DNA of 64,000 nucleotides, taken from positions 79,650,455 to 79,714,454 of the forward strand of contig CM022946.1 of assembly GCA_012931725.1 (NCBI GenBank), given 5' to 3'. Shown piece by piece: positions 53,865-64,000 of this stretch. How positions within the stretch are numbered: position 1 is the first letter of the stretch; each line of letters starts with the position of its first letter. The DNA comes from Litsea cubeba. Taxonomy: Eukaryota; Streptophyta; Magnoliopsida; Laurales; Lauraceae. Below the pieces are notes generated by a model. That model searched no databases, had not been told where the DNA came from, and saw only the letters and a list, made by a program, of their open reading frames with translations. Made by a program: the position numbers and the translations under genes.

Positions 53865-54110
53865 TGGCATGGAAGCCAGATTTTTGTTTGTGGCATGGAA
53901 GCCGATTTTGGCATGAGAACCAGCTTTTTTGTGGCATTGATAGCCGAGTTTGTTTTGTGGCATCTATAGTCGGGTTTTTTCTTAAAGCCAAAGTTTTTAG
54001 TTTGTGGCATTGATAGCCAGTTTGTGGCATTTATAGCCTGTTTTGGTGGCATTTATAGCCGGTTTGGTGGCATTTATAGCCGGTTTGTGGCATTTATAGC
54101 CGGTTTGGTT
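53865..54110 (-). repeat. Array of CGGCTATAAATGCCAC units, copy B (first block)
   Basis: About eleven units, read on the minus strand as in copy A (CGGCTATAAATGCCAC, CGGCTATCAATGCCAC and diverged CGGCTTCCATGCC). A second block lies at about 54587-54690. Confidence 0.8.
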
Positions 54111-55230
54111 CTCAAAAATGCAAGTATCGACTAAAAGTCGCCTCCCTGCTGAATGTTCTTGCAAGTATCGATGGAATGTCGCATCCTTGCTCATTCAGTT
54201 GCGAGTATCTATGGAATGTCGCATCCTCGCGGATTTGGGTGCAAGTATCGATGGAATTTCGCTTCATTGCTTTTCAAAAATTTTGGTTTTGCGGGTACTG
54301 ACTTGATGTCGTTTCCCCATGATTTTTGAAATTTGTGGTTTTCTCGAACCTTTGGGTTATGGATATCAACTGAAATGTTGCGTCTCCATGGTTTTTTAGG
54401 TTTTTTTGAACCTTTGAAATTTGGGTTGTGGATATCAACTGAAATGTTGCGTCTCCACGGTTTTGGATTTTGCAAGTATCAACGAAATGTCGCTTCCCTG
54501 CAATTTTGGAAGTGTCGAACGTGGTTCGCATGCTTCCGATTTGTGCGAGTATCGACTAAGCGTCGCTTCCCCGCGGTTTGTTTTGTGGCATTGATAGCCG
54601 GTTTGTGGCATTTATAGCCTGTTTTGGTGGCATTTATAGCCGGTTTGGTGGCATTTATAGCCGGTTTGTGGCATTTATAGCCGGTTTGGTTCTAAAAAAT
54701 GCAAGTATCGACTAAAAGTCGCCTCCCTGCTAAATGTTCTTGCAAGTATCGATGGAATGTCGCATCCTTGCTCATTCGGTTGCGAGTATCGATGGAATGT
54801 CGCATCTTCGTGGATTTGGGTGCAAGTATCGATGGAATGTCGCATCCTTGCTTTTCAAAAATTTTAGTTTTGTGGGTACTGACTTGATGTCGTTTCCCCA
54901 TGATTTTTGAAATTTGTGGTTTTCTCGAACCTTTGGGTTATGGATATCAACTGAAATGTTGCGTCTCCATGGTTTTTTAGGTTTTTTCGAACCTTTGAAA
55001 TTTGGGTTGTGGATATCAACTGAAATGTTGCGTCTCCACGGTTTTTAGGTTTTTTTGAACCTTTGAAATTTGGGTTGTGGATGTCAACTGAAATGTTGCG
55101 TCTCCACGGTTTAGGATTTTGCAAGTATCGACGAAATGTCGCTTCCCTGCAATTTGGAAGTGTCGAACGTGGTTCGCATGCTTCCGATTCGTGCGAGTAT
55201 CGACTAAGTGTCGCTTCCCCGCGATTTTTT
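54111..55230. repeat. CGATACTTGC-type array with 581-bp tandem duplication, copy B
   Basis: Units of the GCGACATTCCATCGATACTTGC family as in copy A, but present as two consecutive blocks. The start of the second block (54692) is 581 bases after the corresponding point of the first (54111). The duplicated unit includes a TATAAAT-motif block. Copy A has one block only. Confidence 0.75.
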
Positions 55231-55585
55231 TTTTAAAAACCATTTTTTTTGTTTAAAGACACGAGGGTCATAAGTTTTGACCTAAAACCATTTTGGCGGT
55301 AAAAGGCAGGGTGGACTAGGGTGGAAATCCCTGAATCCGAATTTTATTTCAAACCATGAATTTCGGGTTCAAGGGTTGAAAATTTTGGTCAAGTTAGGGA
55401 AAGGTTCCTAAACTTGGGTTTTTTTTTTTTCTGAACAATAAAACGATGAAAGTAAGCATTGTTTAAATTTCTAGAAATTTCAACATTTGATATGAAAATT
55501 CTAAAAAAAGGTGGGTTTTGCGAGCGTGTACCTGGAAACCGGTTTTGGCCGTACAGGCATTGCTCTTACCCAGTTGGGTAAGTCT
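55231..55585 (-). other. Start of 3' untranslated region of copy B
   Basis: Counterpart of 25545-25904 in copy A; it holds no coding sequence. Confidence 0.6.
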
Positions 55586-56746
55586 TCAAGGGTAGTACCG
55601 CTTTAAGAGCTTGCCGTTGATGGGCAGCATACATCTGTCACCTTCCATGTTTAGGAGTGCGTATGCGCCGTTGGATAAAACCTTGTCGATGACGTAGGGT
55701 CCCTCCCATTTTGGCTCAAATTTGCCTTTGGACTTGTGAGCGAAGACCATTGGTCTTTTTACCGCAAGAACCAAGTCACTCTTTTTGTAGGCGCGTTGCC
55801 TGACGTTTTTGTCGAAAGATCCTGCCATGCGAGCTTGGTAAAGTTCAATGCTTTGTTGAGCTTCGAGCCGTCTCTCATCGAGATTGTCCAGCTCATGGAG
55901 TCGCAATTTGACATTGCTTTCTTGAGTCATGTCATTTTGCAAGGATACCCTCAAGGAAGAAATTTGTACTTCCAAGGGCACGACAGCTTCGCATCCATAG
56001 ACCAAGGAGAATGGTGTGCTATGGGTTGGTCCTCGAACGGTGGTTCGATAGGCTCACAAAGCTTCAGACATTTTGTCGCTCCAGTCTCTTTTGTGACTAG
56101 AGACCATTTTTTTGAGGATTTTGCAGAGTGTCTTGTTGAAAGCTTCTACTAATCCGTTTTTTGCCGGATTGTATGGAGTTGAAGGACAGCTTTGGATTTT
56201 GTATTTGTCGCAGAACCTGTAGAATCGATGATCCCGGAATTGTGGTCCGTTATCATGGACGAATCTTTTGGGTATGCCGAAACGACAAATGATGTTGGTG
56301 CGCAGGAACTGAAAAACTAATGAGGTCTTCATTTCGTTGAACGCAAATGCTTCTGACCACTTGGAGAAATAATCCGTAGCGGCGAAGATGAAGCGATGAC
56401 CTTTGCTCAAAGGGGGAGAAATAGGACCTATGATGTCCATACCCCAGGCTTCGAAAGGCCATGAAATTGCTGTAGGATGCAGCCATTCTGGGGGCATGTG
56501 AATGTAATCTCCATGAACTTGGAATTGTTGGTAGCGCTTAGCAAATTGCATTGCGTCAGCTACCATGGAAGACCAGTAATAACCTAACCTTTTTATTTGA
56601 TCATAGAGCTTGGGACCAGCCTGATGAGCTCCGCAAAGACCAGCATGAACTTCTTTGGGTGTTTCTTCAGCCTCTTGTTGTGACAAGCAGCGTAGAAGTA
56701 CTCCGTTGAAGTATTTCTTGTAAAGGATTTTTGAAGGAATATCCAA
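55586..56746 (-). pseudogene. Integrase, copy B
   Basis: Two frames (56746-56054 and 56005-55586) separated by a TGA where Trp is expected (EAL-stop-AYRTT). The zinc-binding region has both histidines in H-A-G-L-C-G-A-H, but the two cysteines are changed (KRYQQFQVHG), the reverse of copy A. Catalytic residues are present: D in WGMDIIG, D in VHDNGPQF and E in KNGLVEAFN. The C-terminal KFEPKWEGPYVI region is intact. It integrates element DNA when functional; this copy is dead. Confidence 0.85.
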
Positions 56747-56775
56747 ATGAAAGCTTGGGGTTCACCTTTGGATGC

Positions 56776-59247
56776 TTACCCGTTCTTTTGGATCTTCAGG
56801 TAGGATTCCGAACATAATGTAATCAATGAACGGATCCCTCCAGTCGCCGATTGAAATTTGAAGGATTGAAATCCGACTTCCAACCACTTGGTGGCATTTA
56901 GCAACTGCTTGAGGATTCTTCTTTCGCACATTGTGATTTGCATGTTTTCCCCTTCCTGGATTGCCATAGATGTGGCAAGTCCAGCTAGGGCATCTTCACG
57001 TATGTTTTCACCTCTACGAATGTGGGTGATGTGACAGATGTCAAACTTTTGTAGAAGTGATTGTGCCTTGTTGTAGTAAGGCAGCAAATCTGGCTTCCTG
57101 ACTTCAAATTTCTGATTCATCTGGTTGACGATCAGTTGAGAGTCTCCAAAGACTTCCAGCATGGTGATACCGGATTCGATGGCGAGTTCCAATCCTAGGA
57201 TCAGAGCTTGATATTCAGCTGCATTGTTTGTGCATGGTTCCAGCAGCGAGAAAGTGTGTGGAATCATGTATTTGTCAGGGCTAACAAAGAGGATGCCAAC
57301 TCCCGAGATCAGCTGTCTTTTTTCATTTGTCCTGGTTGCACCGTCAAAGTACATGTCCCAGGAGGCATTTTGTGAGAAAGTCTCCACATTGTAGACTAGT
57401 TTGTCTGGGAGATCATCTCTGAGTGGAGAATCTTTAGGCAATCGATGCTCTGTGAGGAAGTCCGCTAGAGCTTGCCCTTTGATTGCCCTTTGTGGTACAT
57501 ACCTAATATCAAATTGTGACAGAAGGATGGACCATTTTGTCAGTCGAGCATTGAGAGAACCTGCCTTTGTGACAAGGACCTTCAAGAGGTTGACCCTTGA
57601 GACCAGGTAGACTGTGTTGGAAAGCAAGTAGTGACACAGCTTTTGTACGGCGAACATCACTGCAAGACATTCTTTTTCGACTGGAGAGTAGCGATACTCT
57701 GCACCTACTAGCATGCGGTTGAGGTAATATAGAGCAACTTCTTTTCTTTGATCATTTTCTTGCGCAAGCAGAGCTCCTAAAGAGTGATCAAGGGCTCTTG
57801 TGTACAAGATGAATGGTTTTCCAGTGGTAGGAGTAGCTAACACTGGAGGTTTTATCAGGTATGACTTGATGTCTTGGAAAGCAGCTTCACAGTCAGCATC
57901 CCAGACAAAGTTTACACCTTTTTTCATCAACCGGGAGAATGGACGGCATTTCCCCGAAAGATTGGAGATGAACCGTCTGATGTAGGCCAATCTCCCTTGA
58001 AGCCCTTTGAGTTCTCTCGAGGTTCTTGGAGAGGGCATTTCTAGAATGGCTTTGACTTTTATAGGGTCAAGCTCTATTCCAGATTTTCGAACTAAGAATC
58101 CGAGGAACTTACCCGACGAGACGCCGAAAAAGCATTTCAAAGGATTCATTCGCAGTTTGTGTTTGCGAAGCCGGAGGAAGACTTCTCGAAGGTCTTTGAG
58201 ATGATCTTCTTTTCTTTTGCTTTTGACGACGAGGTCATCAACGTAACATTCAACCGTCTTGTGCTGCATATCTTGGAATATTTTCATCATAGCCCTCTGA
58301 TATGTGGCACCAGCATTTTTCAGACCAAATGGCATGACAGTGTAGCAATACACGCCAAATGGGGTCCGAAAAGATGTATGTTTTTCATCTTCAGGATGCA
58401 TCTTTATCTGATTGTAGCCAGAGAAACCATCCATGAATGTCATTCGCTCGAATCCACAGGTATTATCAATCATTACCTCTGGTATGGGGAGCGGAAATTC
58501 ATCTTTTGGGCATGCGCCATTCAGGTCTTTATAGTCAATACAGACCCTGATCTGCCCATTTTTCTTTGTCACGGGGACAATGTTGGCCAACCTTTCAGGA
58601 TGTTGTTCCTCACGGATGAAGCCGACGCTTTTGAGTTTTTGAACTTCTTGTTCAATTTTATCCATCACATCTGGACGGAATCTTCTTTGGCCTTGCTTGA
58701 CAGGCTTGATGTCTTCTTGAAGATTGAGTTTGTGGACCGCTATTTTGGGGTCTAAGCCAGGCATTTCAGCGTAAGACCATGCAAAGCAATCAACGAACTC
58801 ACGAAGAAAGGCTATATACTCAGGTAACTCATCATCCTTTATATTCTTGCTTATGAATACAGGACGTGTGTTATCTGGTGTTCCCAAGTCTATCTTTTGA
58901 ACAGGATCTTCTGTTGGAAGGTTCGAAGGTGGTTCCTCCACAATATTAAAAACTTCTGGGGTTTTACAGGCATTTCCAGACCAAGGTTTTGTTCCTCTCC
59001 ACGGGTCTTCTTGATCGGTAACTTTCCCAAGGCTTGCTATGAGATGATCCCAATCGCCTGTTGAAACCGGGTCAAAGTAGGCTACTTTTTTTTGGAGATG
59101 AGGGTTCTTCTGGGTCAGAAGACCATACGTCTGTACCATCGGACAACTCCTCTTCATTCTCAGAGAAATCGTGCCAATTGGATGAGCTTCCTGGATCTTT
59201 GTCAGGTGACTCATCGAAGAGATATCCAGGGAGATCGATGTCTTCAT
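56776..59247 (-). CDS. RT, degenerate RNase H and second RNase H, copy B
   Basis: An open 823-residue frame, the best-preserved pol segment of the Tat element. RT spans about 180-375: VCIDYKDLNGACPKDEFPLP, F-M-D-G (271-274), MPFGLKNAGATYQR and the catalytic box Y-V-D-D (335-338). The first RNase H (about 450-600) keeps E524 or E526 but lacks the usual aspartates (T-R-A-L at 483-486; V-S-R for T-D-H at 549-551). The second RNase H (about 628-760) has D635, E678, D702 and D752. The extra domain defines the Tat clade and presumably does the RNA removal. The first 60 residues are partly out of frame relative to copy A. Confidence 0.9.
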   Translation of the reverse strand: MKTSISLDISSMSHLTKIQEAHPIGTISLRMKRSCPMVQTYGLLTQKNPHLQKKVAYFDPVSTGDWDHLIASLGKVTDQEDPWRGTKPWSGNACKTPEVFNIVEEPPSNLPTEDPVQKIDLGTPDNTRPVFISKNIKDDELPEYIAFLREFVDCFAWSYAEMPGLDPKIAVHKLNLQEDIKPVKQGQRRFRPDVMDKIEQEVQKLKSVGFIREEQHPERLANIVPVTKKNGQIRVCIDYKDLNGACPKDEFPLPIPEVMIDNTCGFERMTFMDGFSGYNQIKMHPEDEKHTSFRTPFGVYCYTVMPFGLKNAGATYQRAMMKIFQDMQHKTVECYVDDLVVKSKRKEDHLKDLREVFLRLRKHKLRMNPLKCFFGVSSGKFLGFLVRKSGIELDPIKVKAILEMPSPRTSRELKGLQGRLAYIRRFISNLSGKCRPFSRLMKKGVNFVWDADCEAAFQDIKSYLIKPPVLATPTTGKPFILYTRALDHSLGALLAQENDQRKEVALYYLNRMLVGAEYRYSPVEKECLAVMFAVQKLCHYLLSNTVYLVSRVNLLKVLVTKAGSLNARLTKWSILLSQFDIRYVPQRAIKGQALADFLTEHRLPKDSPLRDDLPDKLVYNVETFSQNASWDMYFDGATRTNEKRQLISGVGILFVSPDKYMIPHTFSLLEPCTNNAAEYQALILGLELAIESGITMLEVFGDSQLIVNQMNQKFEVRKPDLLPYYNKAQSLLQKFDICHITHIRRGENIREDALAGLATSMAIQEGENMQITMCERRILKQLLNATKWLEVGFQSFKFQSATGGIRSLITLCSESYLKIQKNG

Positions 59248-60622
59248 GGACTTGAGATGTTGAGGCTTGGTCAGTATATTGACTTTTAAGCCTTTGTGTC
59301 AGCTGTCTCAGGGGAGTGTCGGGATCATACCCTAACCCATGTGAAGACTTTTCTACATAGCCGTAGAGTCTCCAATCTTCCAGCTAGCTTTTGGTCAAGA
59401 CGGGCCCCAATGGCATGAGAATACCGCGTCCTTCTCTTAAACCGACTGGGTTTTGAGCGTCATAGCCCATTTTCTTCATAATAGCTTGTGCCACAGAACT
59501 ATATAAGGATAGTTGAGGCATACCTTCATTTTAGAAAGGTTCAAGCATGGAGTTTGATGAAGAAGCATCTGATCTATGGAAGAAGATCGGTTTTTCCTTT
59601 GCTGAAGTTGCTGGAACAACGAAGGAAGCTGACGTAGGATCTTCTATGTCAGAAGTTGTCTCCATTGGAGTAAGAGCAGGATGAACTTGCTGAGTGTCAG
59701 CTTGGCTTGACGATGTGTCGTCTTCTGGCTCTAAATCCGAATCTGTGTCTTGCATAATAGACACGAAAGAGACAACAAATTTGCCCCCATGCTTTTGCTT
59801 TACCTTCTTTACTTTAGTTGTGATGACCAAAGGTTTTGAAGGTTTGAGGGAGATGATGAAGGGAGTTTGAATGCTCTCTTCGGATTTACCGGATGATTTG
59901 TTTTCTTCCGGCGATTGTTGAAGAGCCTTGCCTTTATCTTTCCGGAGATTCTCGGCAAAGGGTGCTATGTGCTTCTCCTCTTCTTCTTTTTCACCTTCAT
60001 ACATTTGTGAGTCTGCAAAGTAGACTTCTTTACCTTTGAAGGGTTTTCTGTCCGCAAAGACTCGATGTATCATGCCGTCGTCGCCAACAAACTTGATGCA
60101 TTGATGTAAAGTTGAAGGGACAACACCATTCTCGTGGATCCAAGGGCGTCCGAGAAGGATGTTGTAGCGTGAAGGGTTTTTTATTGCATACACAGTGACC
60201 TCAGAAATAAGATCACCGATCTGCAACTTGAACTTGATTTTGCCGATAGGCCTTTGAGTACTCCCATCGTATCCAAAGATAGATACAGATGTGTGGCTCA
60301 GCTTGATGGGCGGGATGCCCAACTCTTCGAGAGCCGATGTCGAGATGAGGTTGAGTGCAGAACCTGGGTCGATCTGAACTCTATGCATAGGCATTTCCTT
60401 GATGTACCCTATGAAGTACAAGGGTCGGTTATGCCTCGCCAAGTAGGAGGTCATCCTTTGTGAAGGCGATGGTTGCACTGGCTGCTTTTTTAACCGAGAG
60501 GCATTCAATGCATGATCCCTCAATTTTCTTCTTTTCTCCTTTTGAGGAAGCTTCTGAGTTTTTGACCCTGTAATCCATTTCAATTTGGAGGACTTGCGGG
60601 GCATGTTTGTCGACATCCTCAT
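59248..60622 (-). pseudogene. Protease and G-patch-like linker, copy B
   Basis: The frame 60622-59531 carries the protease motif D-P-G-S-A-L-N-L-I-S (near 60370), ILLGRPWI (near 60150) and the acidic linker. It stops at a TAA after SNSMLEPF where copy A reads on. The G-patch-like segment (MGYDAQNPVGLREGRG) follows at about 59480-59420 in another frame. The first 50 or so residues are in a shifted frame relative to A because of a small deletion near 60440. Confidence 0.7.
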
Positions 60623-62661
60623 TCAGCTTTTGTAATTCTGAAATGAGATTATCACGATTGTGCGGGGACATTCGCAACAAATCTAGGATGTGAAGACGTG
60701 CAGGTATGTGCTTGAAGTGTTCAATCAAGTCATACTTGAAAGCCTCCTTAGGGCCTGCATGTTCATCATTGTTGCCACTAGGGGCGCTTACAACATCTTT
60801 TCACGAAGGATTTACATATGTAAAGGAAGATTGGTTGTAATTTTTGTGGTAGTCCCGGCCAGAGCGGGTGCCTCTACCAACTTCGAGAGCTTCTTGAGAA
60901 GGGTCTTCGTTTGGAAGATTGTCTTCAGGATCAAGAGGCTGTCGTTTTTCATTTGCTGAGGATGTATCAGCAGCGGAGTTGCCATCCTCAGTGATTGTGT
61001 TGTACGGAGCATTTTCTGGGAACAAGTCCTGAACAGTATCCAACAACCTTTCTTCTTCGTTGACCAATTCATCGTCCCAAGCATCAATAGCTGGGAATTC
61101 TTCAGCCAGGAAGGGTGTGAACTTTGAAGTCACAGTCTCAGGAGAAGAAACCTGAGAGGGTGTCATCTCAGTGAAGTCACGTGAGACGAGGTGGCTCCAG
61201 AAGATACATTGTTAGGCATCGCCGGAGTGTAAGTGATCTCATCAGACGATGCTTCGGAAGAGCTATAATCCCGAATTATCACATTACAGGAAGCTCTGAC
61301 AGGAGACGTTGCCTGATCGGAGTCAGACTCATCCTCGGATGTAAGAGGATCGTCTATCGAGAATTTTTCTGCATTTTCAGGAGTTAAGGGAGGATGTACC
61401 TGATGGTCTTCAGGGACTTCAGGCTCTGGATTGCGAGGAGGCTCGTTGTCGTGGTCTTACTCTTGTTCTAGAGCTAGACGCTGCAAGATCCTTGCATATT
61501 CTTCAAGATCAGGCATGGGAGCCAAATCTTCTTCTTCATCAGCTCTTTATGGCTCAACTTTGTTGATTTCCACTGGAGCAATGAGGGGTGCTGGTTCAAC
61601 AGCATTTTCTTGTACAGCCTCTTGGTCTTCTTCATCATCAGACCAGGATCCTTGTGGCTGTAGGGGGTTATACTAGATTACTGGCATAAGATGAGACTCA
61701 GGAACCCATTCTTCATCGGAGAGATATTCTACTGTTTCAACGGACTCCTCCCACTCGTCTGTGTAGTTGGATTCGAATCCATCATCGGTGTCGCTGGACT
61801 CGTATCCATCAATGGAGAATCCAACTACCGAATTGTAAGAGTATGATAACTCCTGCGTGGCTTCTTTGAATTGAGGTGGCATGAAATCACTGAGAGTGAA
61901 TTTTCTTACCCCCTTTGAAGTCTCTGGAAGGGATGTTTTTGTTGCCTCCAGTGAAGCGGTAGAGGAAGCCTCTGCCTTTTCTTTGACTTCTTGTTTTGGC
62001 TGGGTCTTCTCTTGCCGTTTGAGCTTGAGGAGATATTTCCTAGCCTGCCTTCGCTGTTGAGCTGTAGGCTTTGTTTTCACGACCTCCCAATTTTCATATT
62101 CCAGGAGATCGGGATGTACCCATATGGGTTATCCGTCTGGTGTTGGGTAAGGAACTAGTTCTTCGGACGCTAGGATTGAGTTTATCACCTTGAAGGAAGT
62201 AGTGATCTTCTTCTTCGGTGATTTTGATGTTTGTCCACATGTCACCATGTTGACGGAGGCAGACCCATAGTTTTTGTCAAAGGTGATGACTCCGTTTTTC
62301 CACATCTCGTTTATTTTCTCCCTCACAACGAAGCATTGATTGAGAGGATGCGAGATCATCTGGTGGTATGGACAGTACCGAGGATCGTTGGTTTTGCCAA
62401 CATCACCCGGTCTTTTTGGTTCAGGCAAGGTGAGCTTGCCGTTTGCCATAAGAACCCCGAAGATTTCATCAACATCTTCATCAAACGGGTATTTCTTCTC
62501 TACTCGTTCTTTGAAGGCATCAGAGAGTTTAGGTCTCTTACCAGCAGCTTTGTTTTCAGCTTTCTTTGGTGGCTGAGGAGCTGACTTGGTCTGCACATTG
62601 AGGACCTTTTTTTCTTTGGTTTTGAGGTTGCAATGGCGGTTGGCTGTTTTCTTGATGATTT
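60623..62661 (-). pseudogene. Zinc-knuckle-like region and linker, copy B
   Basis: The frame 62596-62129 carries DPRYCPYHQMISHPLNQC, a C-x2-H-x4-H-x4-C zinc-knuckle-like motif in the place of the Gag nucleocapsid. Further fragments at 62080-61673 and 61166-60801 are Glu/Ser/Asp-rich and match copy A. The joins are frameshifts or stops. The first is a one-base deletion in an A-run near 62610, and A has the extra base. Confidence 0.65.
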
Positions 62662-64000
62662 CTAACTGTTGAGGTCTTTAATCACCGTTTCAGCTTCCAT
62701 GGAAGCTTCTAGGAGTTCTCCTAGGTTTTTTGATTTGTTGCCGATGATCATGGAGCGGATTATAGCTCTTATGTTGTTTCGGCAGATTTCGACTAGCGAC
62801 GCTTGTGGCAATACATCAGAGCATTTGTATGCCATTGATTTCCACTTATGAATGAAGTCATATGTTGACTCATTCTCCCCCTGTTTTAGGCTGCACAGCT
62901 GAGCCATAGTAGCGGGATGATCCTCACCTTTGAAGTGAGTTAGGAAGCGTGTCTCTAGCATGGCCCAGTTTTGGATGGAGTCCTCCGGCAGAGTGGAGTA
63001 CCAATCGAAGGCCGTAACTTTTAGGGTACTTGCAAAGAGGCGGATCTTGAGTGCATCTTGATCTGCGATAGCTCCCGTCAGGATCTTGAAGTGGATGACG
63101 TGCTGTCTGGCTGATCCTTTTCCCGTATATGTTTGGAGAGTAGGATGCTTGAATTTTGTAGGGAACGGGACCAAGTCCATCCATAAGGGATATGGTGGCT
63201 TGATCCTATGCTCTTTAAGTATATCCTCTTCTTTTGCTTTGGCGAGGATACTGTCTACGTCCTTTTTGGTAATGGCGCGTGACTCATTTTCTTCTCCATT
63301 TACCTCATCGCCTTGATGATTCGGAGGAGGTTCATTATTCGCCTGATTTTGGAAGGCGAGGAGAAGGTTTTCCATTAGAGTTTCAATCCTCTGTTGGCCT
63401 TGTTCCAACTGCTGGATGCGGGTGATTGCATCATCTTGAGGTCGATTGTGGGGTGGTGGCTCAGAATTTGTAGCCAAGACGTTCATCCTTCGTGATTCGA
63501 ATGAAGAAACTGTCCTGGTGACTGAGCTGGGGCTCATTCTTTTTGATGAAGAGCTTGAGGAAGGATCACTCTGCCGTCCTTTGCTTGAAGGAGCAGGGGA
63601 TTCTTCTGAATGTCTTCTTGTCCTGGAGATGCTGCAGGTCATCGGACGTCGGACATGGATTTTTGTTGCTGATTTTTCCAACCATATGGACAGCAGCAAC
63701 TTGGTTGGGTCTATCTTTTTCGACCCATTTTGGAGAGACTTGAAGTGTAGGAGGCTGGGTCCTTTGCTTTTCTAGTCTTTTTTGCCGATACGACGTGCGG
63801 CGGCGTATACGACGAGCAATTTGAGCTTCGGTCAGCTCTGGCTGGGCTTTGACGATGAAGGATGTGCTCCCTCGGGCGTAGCAGCCGAGCCTGTCTTCTT
63901 TGCAGTTGGGCAAGGACAGGATGTGAACCCTGTCCTTCGCCTGTTGCAGCGAAGCTTTGAATTTTTGGAGTTTGGCCCTTGTAGAGATGAAGGGTCGAAC
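62662..64000 (-). pseudogene. gag: Gag, copy B (runs off the right edge)
   Basis: The frame 63699-62662 has the same Gag domain as copy A (LFASTL-VTAFDWYSTL, ETRFLTHF, ASMEAETVIKDLNS) and ends at a TAG in the same place as A. An upstream frame 63913-63566 overlaps it and shows a frameshift near 63680. The window edge corresponds to about position 17085 of copy A, so roughly 600 bases of gag lie outside. Confidence 0.8.

Larger units (their letters stand above)
47548..64000 (-). repeat. Right arm of a large inverted repeat (Tat copy B)
   Basis: Mirror of 17085-43830, interrupted by the chimeric insertion at 50196-52117 and containing an extra 581-bp duplication and the exon 3-4 deletion. It continues past the window edge. 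Confidence 0.85.

Noticed and set aside
1..64000. Host genes, tRNA, rRNA, CRISPR or bacterial operons.
   Set aside because: None could be supported; tRNA-like words are retrotransposon primer sites and all clear domains belong to plant retroelements.

Overview
This window looks like gene-poor, transposon-packed DNA from the nuclear genome of a flowering plant. I found no convincing host gene, rRNA, tRNA or CRISPR array. Almost everything I can identify is a retrotransposon of a plant-specific type: Ty3/Gypsy elements of the Tat clade (dual RNase H), the Athila clade (tRNA-Asp primer site) and the Del/Tekay chromovirus clade, plus a TRIM and a LINE ORF1 fragment. I cannot name the species.

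Layout. Bases 1-855 hold a decayed LINE-type ORF1 (DUF4283, minus strand). Bases 856-3075 are AT-rich with short repeats. Bases 3076-15118 are a field of long Del/Tekay-like LTRs: two clean solo LTRs with 5-bp target duplications (3613-6889, TCCCT; 8655-11580, AAATG), a truncated relative at 14633-15118 and a possible further fragment at 12764-14100. From about 15.1 kb to the right edge the window is dominated by two copies of one Tat-type element in opposite orientations. Copy A (plus strand) has gag-pol at 16466-25544. Copy B (minus strand) has gag-pol at 55586-64000 and runs off the edge. They form an inverted repeat around a single 2.4-kb minus-strand LTR (about 43977-46418).

Both Tat copies carry an extra gene between pol and the 3' LTR, on the opposite strand to gag-pol. 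In A it runs 43799 to 27160 (minus), in B 47580 to 53537 (plus). It encodes a protein resembling the plant mobile domain (PMD), followed by a basic nuclear-targeting-like stretch, acidic segments and a coiled coil. The splice signals imply a five-exon gene in which all four introns are phase 1 and two middle exons are each 111 nt. In B a TATA box sits about 150 bases before its ATG. This captured, spliced antisense gene with its own promoter is the most interesting system in the window. A's gene was split by a complete 12.0-kb Athila element (29069-41070, TSD CCCCC). B's was split by a 1.9-kb chimeric insertion (50196-52117, TSD CATGA) that begins as a chromovirus and ends as a TRIM.

The gag-pol order is gag, zinc-knuckle-like linker, aspartic protease, G-patch-like linker, reverse transcriptase, degenerate RNase H, a second intact-looking RNase H, and integrase. 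Neither Tat copy is intact. Many stops in A are C-to-T changes relative to B, as expected in methylated, silenced DNA. The Athila element is the youngest large insertion: its two 2013-bp LTRs differ at roughly two dozen positions by eye and its pol has one visible frame break.
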